Shown: positions 41,340-49,565, counted from the stretch's first letter. The stretch is DNA of 64,000 bases from Mesorhizobium shangrilense (GCF_028826155.1 NZ_JAQGPN010000001.1:4527501-4591500); one strand, 5' to 3'. Numbers and translations are program-made. The notes: generated from the sequence alone by a model not told the origin.

Positions 41340-43016
41340 TCAGCGCCGTCCGGCCTCCAGCTTCGCCCTGTCCCTGAAAATGCGGCGGATGACCTTGCCC
41401 GTCGTGGTCAGGGGCATCGATTCCACGAACTCCACCTCGCGCGGATACTCGTGCGCCGAAAGGCGCTCGCGCACCCACAGCCGGATCTCCTCGGCCAGCC
41501 GCTCATCCGGCGCGACGCCATCCTTCAGCACCACGTAGGCCTTGACGATTTCGGTGCGCATCGGATCGGGCTTGCCGACGGCCGCGGCCAGCGCCACCGC
41601 GGGATGCCCGGTCAGGCAGTCCTCGATCTCACTCGGCCCGATGCGGAAGCCGGCCGAGGTGATGACGTCGTCGTCGCGGCCGAAGAAATGGACATAGCCG
41701 TCCCCATCCTCGACGCCCTGGTCGCCGGTCGTCATCCAGTCGCCGATGAATTTTCGCTCCGTCGCTTCGGGATTCTGCCAGTACCCCAGGAACATCACCG
41801 GGTCAGGCCGCGCTATCGCGATCTGGCCGGGCGTACCCTTGGGCGCCGGGTTGCCCCCTTCATCGATGACGGCGACCCGGTGGCCCGGCACCGGAAGCCC
41901 GATGGCGCCGGCGCGGGCTAGGCCGAGCGCCCCCATGGACGACAGGACGAGGTTGCACTCGGTCTGGCCGTAGAACTCGTTGATGGTGAGGCCGAGCTCA
42001 TGCCTGGCCCACTCGAAGGTCTCGCGGCCGAGCGACTCGCCGCCGGAGCCCACCGTGCGCAGGTCGAGGCGAAAGCGGCGGGGGATGTCCGGCACGGTCT
42101 TCAGCATGCGCAGAGCTGTCGGCGGGATGAAGGCATTGCGCACCTTCATCTTCTCGGCAAGCAGCAGCGCCGCCTCCGGGTCGAATTTCTCGAAGCGGCC
42201 GGCAACCACGGGAACGCCGAGATAAAGGCCCGGCAGCAGCAGGTTGAGCAGGCCACCGGCCCAGGCCCAGTCGGCCGGCGTCCACATGAGATCGCCCGGC
42301 TGCGGCAGGAATTCATGGTGCATCTCGACGCCCGGCAGATGACCGAGCAGCACTCGGTGACCGTGCAGCGCACCCTTGGGCGGCCCCGTGGTGCCCGAGG
42401 TGAAGATCATCAGGGCCGGATCGTCGGCGGCGGTGTCTTCCGCCTCGAAGGCTGCCGAGCTGTCCGCGATCATCCGGTGGAAGTCCAGCGCCTGGCCCGA
42501 AGCGCCGTCGACACAAACGATCAGCGACAGTTCCGGTAACCGCGCGGCCACCGTGCGCACCTTCTCCAACCCGGATTCCGTCGTGATCACCACCTTGGCG
42601 GCGGCAAAATGCATGCGGTATTCGATCGCCTCGACGCCGAAGAGCAGGGCCAACGGCACGGCGATGGCCCCCAGCTTGTAAATCGCCGCGTGGGCGATGA
42701 CGACCTCAAAACCTTGCGGCAGGAGCAATGCGACGCGGTCGCCGCGGCCGACGCCCCTTGCGCGCAGCGCGTTGGCGAAGGCGTTGGACCGGGCGGCGAG
42801 TTCGCCGTAGGTCAACGTCCGCGGCGCGCCCTCTGGGGCATATTCGAGCAGCGCAATGCGGTCAGGGTCGCGCGCCGCCCAGGCATCGGCGATGGCCGTT
42901 CCGATGTTGAAACGGGCAGGTATGCGCCAGCCAAAATCGCGGCGGAGCGCTGCATAGCTCTCGCGACGCTGCAGCATCGGCAGTCCAGGAATCCCGTGCA
43001 TCAGGTTCGACGCCAT
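41340..43016 (-). CDS. AMP-dependent acyl-CoA synthetase (medium-chain type)
   Basis: A 558-residue adenylate-forming enzyme that activates a carboxylic acid to its CoA thioester through an acyl-AMP. It has the AMP-binding P-loop ALMIFTSGTTGPPKGALHGH, the motif INEFYGQTECN, the hinge and core motifs DWMTTGDQGVEDGDGYVHFF and GRDDDVITSAGFRIGPSEIE, and the conserved C-terminal Lys in PLTTTGKVIRR. The MACS-like pattern suggests a medium-chain or aromatic acid, but the substrate is unproven. I start it at 43016 (MASNLMHGIPGLPML); an earlier in-frame start is at 43103. It is divergent from the persulfide operon. Confidence 0.9.
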   Translation of the reverse strand: MASNLMHGIPGLPMLQRRESYAALRRDFGWRIPARFNIGTAIADAWAARDPDRIALLEYAPEGAPRTLTYGELAARSNAFANALRARGVGRGDRVALLLPQGFEVVIAHAAIYKLGAIAVPLALLFGVEAIEYRMHFAAAKVVITTESGLEKVRTVAARLPELSLIVCVDGASGQALDFHRMIADSSAAFEAEDTAADDPALMIFTSGTTGPPKGALHGHRVLLGHLPGVEMHHEFLPQPGDLMWTPADWAWAGGLLNLLLPGLYLGVPVVAGRFEKFDPEAALLLAEKMKVRNAFIPPTALRMLKTVPDIPRRFRLDLRTVGSGGESLGRETFEWARHELGLTINEFYGQTECNLVLSSMGALGLARAGAIGLPVPGHRVAVIDEGGNPAPKGTPGQIAIARPDPVMFLGYWQNPEATERKFIGDWMTTGDQGVEDGDGYVHFFGRDDDVITSAGFRIGPSEIEDCLTGHPAVALAAAVGKPDPMRTEIVKAYVVLKDGVAPDERLAEEIRLWVRERLSAHEYPREVEFVESMPLTTTGKVIRRIFRDRAKLEAGRR

Positions 43017-43079
43017 GGCAACCGCACTACGTTGCGCGGCAAGGCCAGTCAACGGTGCCGGATGTGCTATCACTCTCGG

Positions 43080-43111
43080 AATATCGCTTGCAATTTTTTG
43101 CAATCAATATT
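43080..43111. promoter_or_regulatory. Candidate BigR operator upstream of the persulfide operon
   Basis: A symmetric AT-rich element: AATAT (43080-43084), TTGCAA (43088-43093), TTTT, TTGCAA (43098-43103) and ATATT (43107-43111), all matching about one centre at 43095.5. It lies 70-100 bases before the ATG of the persulfide dioxygenase gene, in the divergent region. BigR is known to repress its operon by binding an AT-rich palindrome over the promoter, so this is the likely site. Confidence 0.6.
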
Positions 43112-43180
43112 ACGTATCCGTTCATCAGCCAAGGCCGCTCACGCGACCGACGTTTTTCCGCAGGGCCAAGAGGGACACTC

Positions 43181-44059
43181 ATGACGCAAAAACCGGAAGT
43201 CACCGGCTTCTTCGACCCGCGCACCTCCTCCGCGCAATATGTCGTGGCCGATCCTGGGACGAAGAAATGCGCCATCATCGATCCGGTCTACGACTTCGAC
43301 GAGAAATCCGGTCAGACCGCATCGGGCAATGCCGACCGCATCCTCGAGTTCGTCAACGCCAATGGCTACGAGGTCGAGTGGATCCTCGACACGCATCCCC
43401 ATGCCGACCATTTCTCGGCCGCCCAGTACCTGAAGCAAAAGACCGGCGCTCCGACTGCCATCGGCGCGAAGGTGGTCGAGGTGCAGAAGCTCTGGAAGGA
43501 TTTCTATAACTGGCCCGACTTCCCGGCCGACGGTTCGCAGTGGGATCGGCTGTTTGCCGACGGCGACACGTTCAGGATCGGCGACATCGACGCCCGCGTG
43601 ATGTTCTCGCCCGGCCACACGCTCGCATCGATCACCTACGTGATCGGCGACGCCGCATTTGTGCACGACACCCTCTTCATGCCCGATGGCGGCACCGCGC
43701 GCGCCGACTTCCCGGGCGGCAGCGCAACGGCCCTCTGGAGTTCGATCCAGCGCATCCTGGCGCTGCCCGACGAGACCCGGATCTTCACCGGTCACGACTA
43801 CCAGCCCGGCGGGCGCGAGCCGCTGTGGGAATCGACGGTCGCCGAACAGAAGGCCAAGAACATCCACATCGCCAACAAGAGCGAGGCGGAGTTCATCCAG
43901 CTGCGTGAGGCGCGCGACCGCACGCTCGCTATGCCGAAGCTGATCCTGCATTCGCTGCAGATCAACACCAATGGCGGCCGCCTGCCGCAGCCGGAAGCGA
44001 ACGGCCGGCGCTATCTCAAGATCCCGCTGGACCTCCTGTCCGGCGCACCGTGGGGGTGA
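43181..44059 (+). CDS. blh: Persulfide dioxygenase, Blh/ETHE1-like MBL-fold protein
   Basis: A 292-residue metallo-beta-lactamase-fold enzyme of the ETHE1/Blh group, which oxidises glutathione persulfide to sulfite with a mononuclear iron. The iron-site motif THPHADHFSAAQYL is present, as are FSPGHTLASITYVIGDAAF, DTLFMPDGGTARADFPGG and FTGHDYQPGGREP. The ATG at 43181 is preceded by GAGGG. It is the first gene of an operon with a BigR-like regulator and two YeeE/YedE proteins, as in the bigR operons of Agrobacterium and Xylella that detoxify hydrogen sulfide. Confidence 0.92.
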   Translation: MTQKPEVTGFFDPRTSSAQYVVADPGTKKCAIIDPVYDFDEKSGQTASGNADRILEFVNANGYEVEWILDTHPHADHFSAAQYLKQKTGAPTAIGAKVVEVQKLWKDFYNWPDFPADGSQWDRLFADGDTFRIGDIDARVMFSPGHTLASITYVIGDAAFVHDTLFMPDGGTARADFPGGSATALWSSIQRILALPDETRIFTGHDYQPGGREPLWESTVAEQKAKNIHIANKSEAEFIQLREARDRTLAMPKLILHSLQINTNGGRLPQPEANGRRYLKIPLDLLSGAPWG

Positions 44060-44063
44060 GGAA

Positions 44064-44399
44064 ATGATCGACAAGCTGTCCTGCGAAGCGGCCAACATGA
44101 AGGCCCATGTCGATGAGGCATCGGCCTTCCTGAAGAAGCTTTCGAACCCTGACCGCCTGCTGGTCTGCTGCGCGCTGGTCGACGGCGAACGCTCGGTGCG
44201 CGAACTGGAGGACCTTCTTGGCATCCGCCAGCCGGGCCTCTCGCAGCAGCTCGCCGAACTCAGGGCGGCCGACCTCATCGTCGGGCGCAAGGACGGCAAG
44301 CAGGTCTTCTACCGACTTGCCGACCCGCGCATCGAGGTCTTCATCTCCACCATGCACAGGCTCTTCTGCGCTCCCGCACCCTGCGAAAAAGCGATCTGA
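44064..44399 (+). CDS. bigR: BigR-like thiol-switch ArsR repressor
   Basis: A 111-residue winged-helix repressor of the BigR/SqrR kind. The recognition helix is in GIRQPGLSQQLAELRAADLI. Two Cys, at 36 (LLVCCALVDGE) and 102 (MHRLFCAP), align with the sensing pair of BigR (42 and 108) and keep the same spacing of 66 residues; they form a di- or polysulfide link on exposure to sulfide species, which releases DNA. Extra Cys at 7, 35 and 107 are not part of the known switch. The ATG at 44064 follows GTGAGGAA, 4 bases after the blh stop. Confidence 0.92.
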   Translation: MIDKLSCEAANMKAHVDEASAFLKKLSNPDRLLVCCALVDGERSVRELEDLLGIRQPGLSQQLAELRAADLIVGRKDGKQVFYRLADPRIEVFISTMHRLFCAPAPCEKAI

Positions 44400-44402
44400 C
44401 CC

Positions 44403-44831
44403 ATGACCGAATTCACACCTCTCACATCGCTTCTTGGCGGTGGCCTGATCGGCGTCGCCGCGGTGCTGCTGATGGCCCTTAACGGCCGCGTGGCTGGCCT
44501 GTCCGGAATCCTTGGCGGGCTCGTGCCGCCGGCAGCGCCGGACTGGGTCTGGCGCGCCGCCTTCCTGGCCGGCGCGGTCGTCGCGCCGGGGCTGATCCTG
44601 GCGTTCACCGGCTTCACCATTTCATTCGACAGTCCGGTTCCGACGCCATGGCTGATAGTCGGCGGCCTCATCGTCGGCGTCGGGGTGACGCTCGGATCGG
44701 GCTGCTCCTCCGGTCACGGCGTCTGCGGCATGGCTCGGCTTTCAGGCCGATCGATCGCGGCGACGATCAGCTTCATGATCGCCACCGCGGCTACCGTCTT
44801 CATCATCCGCCATGTCCTGGGGGGCTTCTGA
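44403..44831 (+). CDS. YeeE/YedE (sulfur transport) membrane protein, N-part
   Basis: A 142-residue membrane protein with four hydrophobic segments, corresponding to one half of the YeeE/YedE (DUF395) fold that in TsuA transports thiosulfate. The conserved Cys motif is GSGCSSGHGVCGMARLS. In bigR operons the pair is called PmpA/PmpB and is thought to move sulfur compounds such as sulfite or thiosulfate out of the cytosol. It starts 3 bases after bigR and its stop abuts the start of the second half. Confidence 0.92.
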   Translation: MTEFTPLTSLLGGGLIGVAAVLLMALNGRVAGLSGILGGLVPPAAPDWVWRAAFLAGAVVAPGLILAFTGFTISFDSPVPTPWLIVGGLIVGVGVTLGSGCSSGHGVCGMARLSGRSIAATISFMIATAATVFIIRHVLGGF

Positions 44832-45275
44832 ATGCCACGCATCCTGTCCGCTCTCGTCGCCGGTCTCATCTTCGGCGCCGGCATCGCCGTCTCGGGCATG
44901 ATCAACCCAGCGAAGGTGCTGAACTTCTTCGACATTGCCGAAACCTGGGACCCCTCGCTCGCCTTCGTCATGGGCGGCGCACTGGCGGTGACCGCGCTCG
45001 GCTATTTCCTTGTCCTCAAGCGGCCGACTCCCGCTTTCGAGAAGCGGTTCCACCTGCCCACCAAGAAGCGCCTCGACCTGCCGCTCATCGGCGGTTCAGC
45101 GCTGTTCGGAATCGGCTGGGGGATCGCCGGCTTCTGCCCCGGCGGATCGATCCCGGCGCTCGGGCTCGGGCAATCCAGCGCCTTCGTCTTCGTGGCCGCA
45201 ATGATCGCCGGGATGTTCGCCGTGAAGCTGGTGCGCAGTGCAATGCTTGTCCGCGCGGTACGCGGCAGGGCCTGA
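44832..45275 (+). CDS. YeeE/YedE (sulfur transport) membrane protein, C-part
   Basis: A 147-residue membrane protein with four or five hydrophobic segments, the second half of the split YeeE/YedE transporter (PmpB-like). Characteristic pieces are FGAGIAVSGMINPAKVLNFF, WDPSLAFVMGGALAV and GIGWGIAGFCPGGSIPALGL with the conserved Cys. It begins directly after the stop of its partner (no gap), so the two are made in equal amounts and probably assemble. The sequence after its TGA stays open in the same frame and encodes the remains of a SulP transporter. Confidence 0.92.
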   Translation: MPRILSALVAGLIFGAGIAVSGMINPAKVLNFFDIAETWDPSLAFVMGGALAVTALGYFLVLKRPTPAFEKRFHLPTKKRLDLPLIGGSALFGIGWGIAGFCPGGSIPALGLGQSSAFVFVAAMIAGMFAVKLVRSAMLVRAVRGRA

Positions 45276-45293
45276 TCGACCGACCCGACATAC

Positions 45294-45533
45294 AGCAATC
45301 ACAGCCTAGCAAGATTCCTGCCCATCCTCGAATGGGGGAAGGCCTACGCCCGCGGGACACTGGCCAGCGACCTGACGGCGGCGGTGATCGTGACGGATGC
45401 GGGCATCGTCTTCCACCTGTCCGAGGTCAAGGGTCCCGTGATGGACCGGCTGAAGCGCGCGCATTTCCTCGAACACTTGACGGGCAAGGTGTTTCTGAGC
45501 CAGTTCGAGGCCGTTTCGACGCTGGCATCCGGA
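45294..45533 (+). pseudogene. SulP anion transporter relic with large internal deletion
   Basis: Reading from 45294 in the frame of the preceding gene gives NHSLARFLPILEWGKAYARG TLASDLTAAVIVT-like residues in two adjoining parts, the family N-terminus of SulP permeases, and then directly DAGIVFHLSEVKGPVMDRLK followed by FLEHLTGKVFLSQFEAVSTL, the last part of the C-terminal STAS domain. The whole transmembrane domain, roughly 450-500 codons in a normal SulP, is missing, and the join keeps the frame. There is no ATG before the N-terminal part. A SulP gene is a usual last member of bigR operons, so this is a degraded copy. Confidence 0.85.
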
Positions 45534-45691
45534 GCGGCGCCGTCGCCTGGCTCCTGCGTCGTTCCACACCTGCCTGACGAGCGGACCGCAGCTGACCCGC
45601 GGCTTTTTATTCAAATCCACATGTGGATGTTTGCATTCCGTTTGCTTCGGCGGAGTAGAGCGAGATTGGGCGGTCAATCTGGGAACACGAT

Positions 45692-45910
45692 TTGAAAAGC
45701 GATCTTTTTGCCGCGCGTCAGCATCTGGAAAAAGCCTTCGACTGCCTTTCAGGTGACGACGAGCTCGGCCGGCGGGCGCGCGAGGCGCTCGGCATTATTC
45801 TCGACGCCATTGCCGTGGTCGAGCACCGCCGTCCCACAGCCGAGATCATAGCGTTCCCGCAGGCGGCAAGCGTGTTAGCCACGCGCGGCCTCGGCTCGTC
45901 CGAGCGCTGA
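45692..45910 (+). CDS. Small conserved hypothetical protein
   Basis: A 72-residue helical protein (MKSDLFAARQHLEKAFDCLS, then REALGIILDAIAVVEHRR) of unknown function, with the look of small hypothetical proteins common in Rhizobiales. The start is a TTG at 45692; no good ribosome-binding site is evident. It has no signal peptide or membrane segment. A 6-bp hairpin (GATCCG/CGGATC) begins at its stop codon. It lies between the sulfur operon relic and the gtr genes and shows no clear link to either. Confidence 0.6.
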   Translation: MKSDLFAARQHLEKAFDCLSGDDELGRRAREALGIILDAIAVVEHRRPTAEIIAFPQAASVLATRGLGSSER

Positions 45911-45985
45911 TCCGAAAACCGGATCGACACGTCGGCTGGGCGGGACCTTCCATCGGCGAGCGGCTGGGCAATCAGGCCCGGAAGA

Positions 45986-48076
45986 CTATGGCGATAAGGT
46001 CGTAGCCCCGCATGTGGCGGTGCAGCCATTCCAGCCGGGAGCCAGCACCTTGAAGCCGTCAACGGCGCCGCCGAAGGCTGCCCCGGGCTTACTCGACAGG
46101 GCCTTCCGGAACAGGCCGTCGTCCGAGAACACATAGAGGGTGTCGGGGTCCAGAGCGCCGCTGGTCACAGCCGCCAACACTTCCGCCCGTTCCGCTTCGA
46201 GCGCCTCGGGATCATGCCGCGCAAGATAGGCGACGTTGATGGCAAGCCCATTCTCCGCCGCGAGCATCGCCATCGGCAGATACACAGGGCCCTCGCTGTC
46301 TGCCGGCACCAGGGCTATCCGCCTGTAGTTCCTCACGGCCTCCGACCAGAAGCCGGATTGAGCCGGGTTCTGCCAAGTCGCGGAGAAGGTAGTCCGGAAG
46401 AACGACATGGCCGGCTGCAGGTCGAACACCTGGAGAGCGACCGCAGCCAGCAGGACCGCCACGCCCTGCCGGGGCTTTGGCCACCGTGCAGCCGAGACGA
46501 CGAGAAGCAGCATGATGAGGTAGGCCGGCACCCATATGAAGCGACCAGACGCGCGGAATGCGACGAGGAGCGGATCGAGCAGGCTGGGCAACGGGATCGT
46601 CAACACGGTTGTGTCGAGGACACCCACCCTGTTCGACAAAGCAAAGAGCGAGAACAACACGGCGAGCGCCGCCAGCGCGCGATACCGCGCAGAAAACCCG
46701 AACCGACGCGCACCGAGCCAGGAGGCCACGGCAGGGACAATGAGGGCGAGGACACCCAATCCCAGGTAGGCAAAGCCGGCATCGCCGCCAATACCGTCCG
46801 GCACGTCGGGCAGCGCCCCGCTCCATATCTCGTCGGGGTCGACGAGGGCCAGCAGCTCGGCCCGGTAGAGGCCGAAGCCCGCGCCCCAGGCGGTGAGGCC
46901 GATCGCCGACGGCGCCATGAAGTAGCCCACCGCCCACGCCACAAGCGGGCAAACGACGAGGGGCGCAACGACAGCGGCCAGGCGCGGCCGCCGTTCGCCA
47001 TGCCAGCCCAGCCATCGCCCGCATAGATCGGCAAACCAGATGCCGCCAACCATGGCGAACAGGTAGGCGTGCACAAGCACCGCGGCCACCAGGAGAGCCA
47101 GCCATGCACCACCCCGCCATCTGGGCTCCAGATACAGGGACACACCGGCAAGCAACAGCCAATGGGCCAGAAGGGCCTCGTGGCCGTGCAGCCGCCACAG
47201 CATGATGGGGGACAGCACAAACAGGACCGCGCCGACACCCGCGGCGACAACGGGCACATCCAGCTGCCGGAGTATCCTGAGCGCAAAGTACGCCTGCATG
47301 CAGAGGCAGAATGCGATCCACAGGCCGAAATACTGGAAGGGATGCGGGAGAAGCGGACTGACCAGCTTGAACGGCAGGGCGAAGAGCGGGATGGAGTCGG
47401 AGAACACTATGGAGCTGGCGATCTTGTCCCCGAACAGGGGGGTCGCGCCGAGAGGAAACTGGAAAAGCGGAGTGTCTCGGAAGAACGCCCACCCCATGTA
47501 GTGCTGGCTGGGGTCGTGGCGCATGAGCCAGGACGTGTTGGTGGGAACGATGCTGGAGGCTCCGCCGAACAGCAGGAAAACGGCTGCCCCAACTGCCAGC
47601 GCGAACAACCACGGCGCTACGTCGGCATCCTTGCCGTAGAACACCCACTTCCGGTTGATGAAATAGGTGACCAACGGGGTGACGCCGATCATCGGCACGA
47701 TCGCGAAGCCCGCAGCGATCTTGAGAACGTCGGCCACGAGGTAGACGAAGAAGGCGTTGATCAGGTAGCCGAGCAGGGCGGCGACGACCAGACGCCAACT
47801 CGACGCCGTCAGGTCCCGCTTGCCCTCTGCACGGAAGGTGAAGTGGTGGTGCCCGAGGATCGAGATCCCGAGGGCGCTTACGAAGCCGGCCACGTTCGCG
47901 AGTTGCGGGTCCATGCCTACCTGAAGGAGCATCAAGTAGACCGCTGCATGGACCAGGGTCGCCAGACCGCCCACAGCAGCGAACCGCGCGAATTCCGGAA
48001 CCCGACCTCGCAGCAGGGCGACGAGGCCGCTATTCACGATGTCCGGCCACCTGGCGGCGATGCTCCGCGTCCGCAC
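45986..48076 (-). CDS. GtrA-DUF6311 fusion membrane protein
   Basis: A 696-residue membrane protein. Residues about 25-155 form a GtrA domain of four helices (ARFAAVGGLATLVHAAVYLM and ISILGHHHFTFRAEGKR), the type that flips polyprenyl-linked sugars. The remainder has about ten more membrane segments and resembles DUF6311 (SIVPTNTSWLMRHDPSQHYM and SSIVFSDSIPLFALPFKLVS), a likely GT-C-fold glycosyltransferase. The fusion would combine flipping and transfer of a glucosyl-type group to an envelope glycan. It overlaps the GtrB-like gene by 47 bases. The function is inferred from the classic GtrA-GtrB-Gtr system. Confidence 0.85.
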   Translation of the reverse strand: MRTRSIAARWPDIVNSGLVALLRGRVPEFARFAAVGGLATLVHAAVYLMLLQVGMDPQLANVAGFVSALGISILGHHHFTFRAEGKRDLTASSWRLVVAALLGYLINAFFVYLVADVLKIAAGFAIVPMIGVTPLVTYFINRKWVFYGKDADVAPWLFALAVGAAVFLLFGGASSIVPTNTSWLMRHDPSQHYMGWAFFRDTPLFQFPLGATPLFGDKIASSIVFSDSIPLFALPFKLVSPLLPHPFQYFGLWIAFCLCMQAYFALRILRQLDVPVVAAGVGAVLFVLSPIMLWRLHGHEALLAHWLLLAGVSLYLEPRWRGGAWLALLVAAVLVHAYLFAMVGGIWFADLCGRWLGWHGERRPRLAAVVAPLVVCPLVAWAVGYFMAPSAIGLTAWGAGFGLYRAELLALVDPDEIWSGALPDVPDGIGGDAGFAYLGLGVLALIVPAVASWLGARRFGFSARYRALAALAVLFSLFALSNRVGVLDTTVLTIPLPSLLDPLLVAFRASGRFIWVPAYLIMLLLVVSAARWPKPRQGVAVLLAAVALQVFDLQPAMSFFRTTFSATWQNPAQSGFWSEAVRNYRRIALVPADSEGPVYLPMAMLAAENGLAINVAYLARHDPEALEAERAEVLAAVTSGALDPDTLYVFSDDGLFRKALSSKPGAAFGGAVDGFKVLAPGWNGCTATCGATTLSP

Positions 48077-49028
48077 CCAGGTTGGTCGTCTCCCGGACGA
48101 TGTACAAGGGGCGCTGCTTCACCTCCACGAAGATGCGCGCGATATACTCGCCCAGAACGCCTATGCTCAGCAGGATCAGCCCGCTGAAGAAGAGCATCAC
48201 CACCAAGAGGGATGCGTAGCCCGGAAGATCGATTCCGAAGATGAGCGTGCGCACAACGATGAAGGTCATGTAGACCAGCCCCAGGGCGGCAGCCAGCGCT
48301 CCGACGACCGACCATATCCGCAAGGGAAGGGAGGTAAAGGACACGATCCCGTCGACGGCCAGCCTGATGAGCTTCCCGAGTTTCTGTTGCGGTTCGCCGG
48401 CCAGGCGCCTCTCCCGCTTGAAGTAGATCGTCGTGGTCCGGAAGCCTACCCAGGCGAAGACGCCCTTCATGAAGCGGGTACGTTCCGGCATCAGCTTCAG
48501 GGTTTCCACGACGCGACGGTCCATGAGCCGGAAGTCGCCGGTCTGGGGCGGAATTTCCACGTCAGACAGCCGGAGCATGGTCCGATAGAACAGAGAAGCG
48601 GTCACCCGCTTGAACCACGTGTCGCTGGACCGGTCGTTCCGGGACGCCAGCACCACGTCATACCCCTGCCGCCAGCGCGCAAGCATCTCAGGGATGAGTT
48701 CCGGCGGGTCCTGAAGGTCCACGTCGATCGGAATCACGGCATTGCCCGCAGCGTGGTCTATGCCTGCCGTAAGGGCGGCCTCCTTGCCGAAGTTTCGCGA
48801 GAGGTCGATGATCCTGATCCGAGAGTCCGCACGGGCCTCCGCCTCGAGTCTGCTCAGCGTCGCATCCCGGGAACCGTCGTTGACGAAGATGATCTCGTAG
48901 CCACTCAGGCCCTGAGCATCGAGGATCGGACGGACACGGGACAGGAACGCTTCAATGCTGGCCTCCTCGTTGAAGACCGGCACGACGACACTCAGAATGG
49001 ACATGGACGGCGCCAGCCTGGAGACCAT
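48030..49028 (-). CDS. GtrB-like glycosyltransferase, family 2
   Basis: A 332-residue GT2 enzyme of the GtrB/DPM group that transfers a sugar from a nucleotide to polyprenyl phosphate. It has SVVVPVFNEEASIEAFLSRV, the nucleotide-binding FVNDGSRDATLSRL, the catalytic DVDLQDPPELIPEM and GDFRLMDRRVVETL, and two C-terminal membrane helices (about 235-300). The start may be 49028 or the ATG at 49004 (MSILSVVVP). A tRNA-like fragment ends two bases before 49028, so the 5-prime end of the gene lies at a possible integration junction. Together with the overlapping GtrA-DUF6311 gene it forms an O-antigen-type glycan modification module. Confidence 0.9.
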   Translation of the reverse strand: MVSRLAPSMSILSVVVPVFNEEASIEAFLSRVRPILDAQGLSGYEIIFVNDGSRDATLSRLEAEARADSRIRIIDLSRNFGKEAALTAGIDHAAGNAVIPIDVDLQDPPELIPEMLARWRQGYDVVLASRNDRSSDTWFKRVTASLFYRTMLRLSDVEIPPQTGDFRLMDRRVVETLKLMPERTRFMKGVFAWVGFRTTTIYFKRERRLAGEPQQKLGKLIRLAVDGIVSFTSLPLRIWSVVGALAAALGLVYMTFIVVRTLIFGIDLPGYASLLVVMLFFSGLILLSIGVLGEYIARIFVEVKQRPLYIVRETTNLGADAEHRRQVAGHRE

Positions 49029-49029
49029 C

Positions 49030-49088
49030 TGGCGGGCCCTGCCGGCATCGAACCGGCACTCCCGAAGGAACTCGATATTGAGTCGGTC
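49030..49088 (-). other. tRNA-Leu-like 3-prime fragment
   Basis: On the minus strand the sequence ending at 49030 reads like the 3-prime half of a class II tRNA: anticodon-loop-like CTCAATA, a short variable arm (TTCCTTCGGGAG), a perfect T arm (GCCGG-TTCGATG-CCGGC), an acceptor strand AGGGCCC and GCCA. Its last 46 bases match the 3-prime 46 bases of the intact tRNA-Leu at 49297-49381 at 35 positions without gaps. The matching 5-prime acceptor strand (GGGCCCT) is not found upstream, so the 5-prime half is missing. It is in opposite orientation to the intact tRNA gene. Confidence 0.6.
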
Positions 49089-49255
49089 GTTTTCAGCGGC
49101 GCCACTCTACAATTTCAATAATTTAAGGGGATACGCTCGTGGCGTGGGCCACTGGATCAGAGCACCTGGGCGGGACAATAGCCAAGATAAACCACGACGC
49201 CCACGGCGATCAGGTCACCTGTTGAAGCTGAGCCGATCACGCAGGCGGGCTAGTC

Positions 49256-49283
49256 TTGACGGTTGCATGGGGCCTCCTATAGA
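49256..49283 (+). promoter_or_regulatory. Promoter of the tRNA-Leu gene
   Basis: TTGACG (49256-49261) and TATAGA (49278-49283) are separated by 16 bases, a good housekeeping promoter. Transcription would start about 7 bases before the mature tRNA at 49297. Confidence 0.7.
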
Positions 49284-49296
49284 GACCCATCTTAGT

Positions 49297-49381
49297 GCCC
49301 CCTTGGCGGAATTGGTAGACGCGCCGCACTCAAAATGCGGTTCCTAACGGAGTGCTGGTTCGATCCCGGCAGGGGGCACCA
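49297..49381 (+). tRNA. tRNA-Leu (anticodon CAA)
   Basis: An 85-base cloverleaf. The acceptor stem GCCCCCT pairs perfectly with AGGGGGC; the D arm (TGGCGGAATTGGTAGACGC), the anticodon arm CCGCA-CTCAAAA-TGCGG with anticodon CAA, the class II variable arm TTCCTAACGGAG and the T arm GCTGG-TTCGATC-CCGGC are all present. The discriminator is A and CCA is encoded. It reads UUG. A partial, inverted tRNA-Leu-like copy lies about 220 bases upstream. Confidence 0.96.
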
Positions 49382-49565
49382 TTCCCACATATTCCGCGAG
49401 TTCGCTTCGCTAACCGCTCCGATTGGGCAGCCTGAGCGGCCGACGCGCCGCGACGTCTGCCTGGTCGCGACCTCCGAACAGCGACGATCACGGCTTTGGC
49501 ATTTTCCCCCGATTGTGCCAGACACCGATTCTTTCTAGACAGGCAGCCTCGCAACGGGGGATCGG

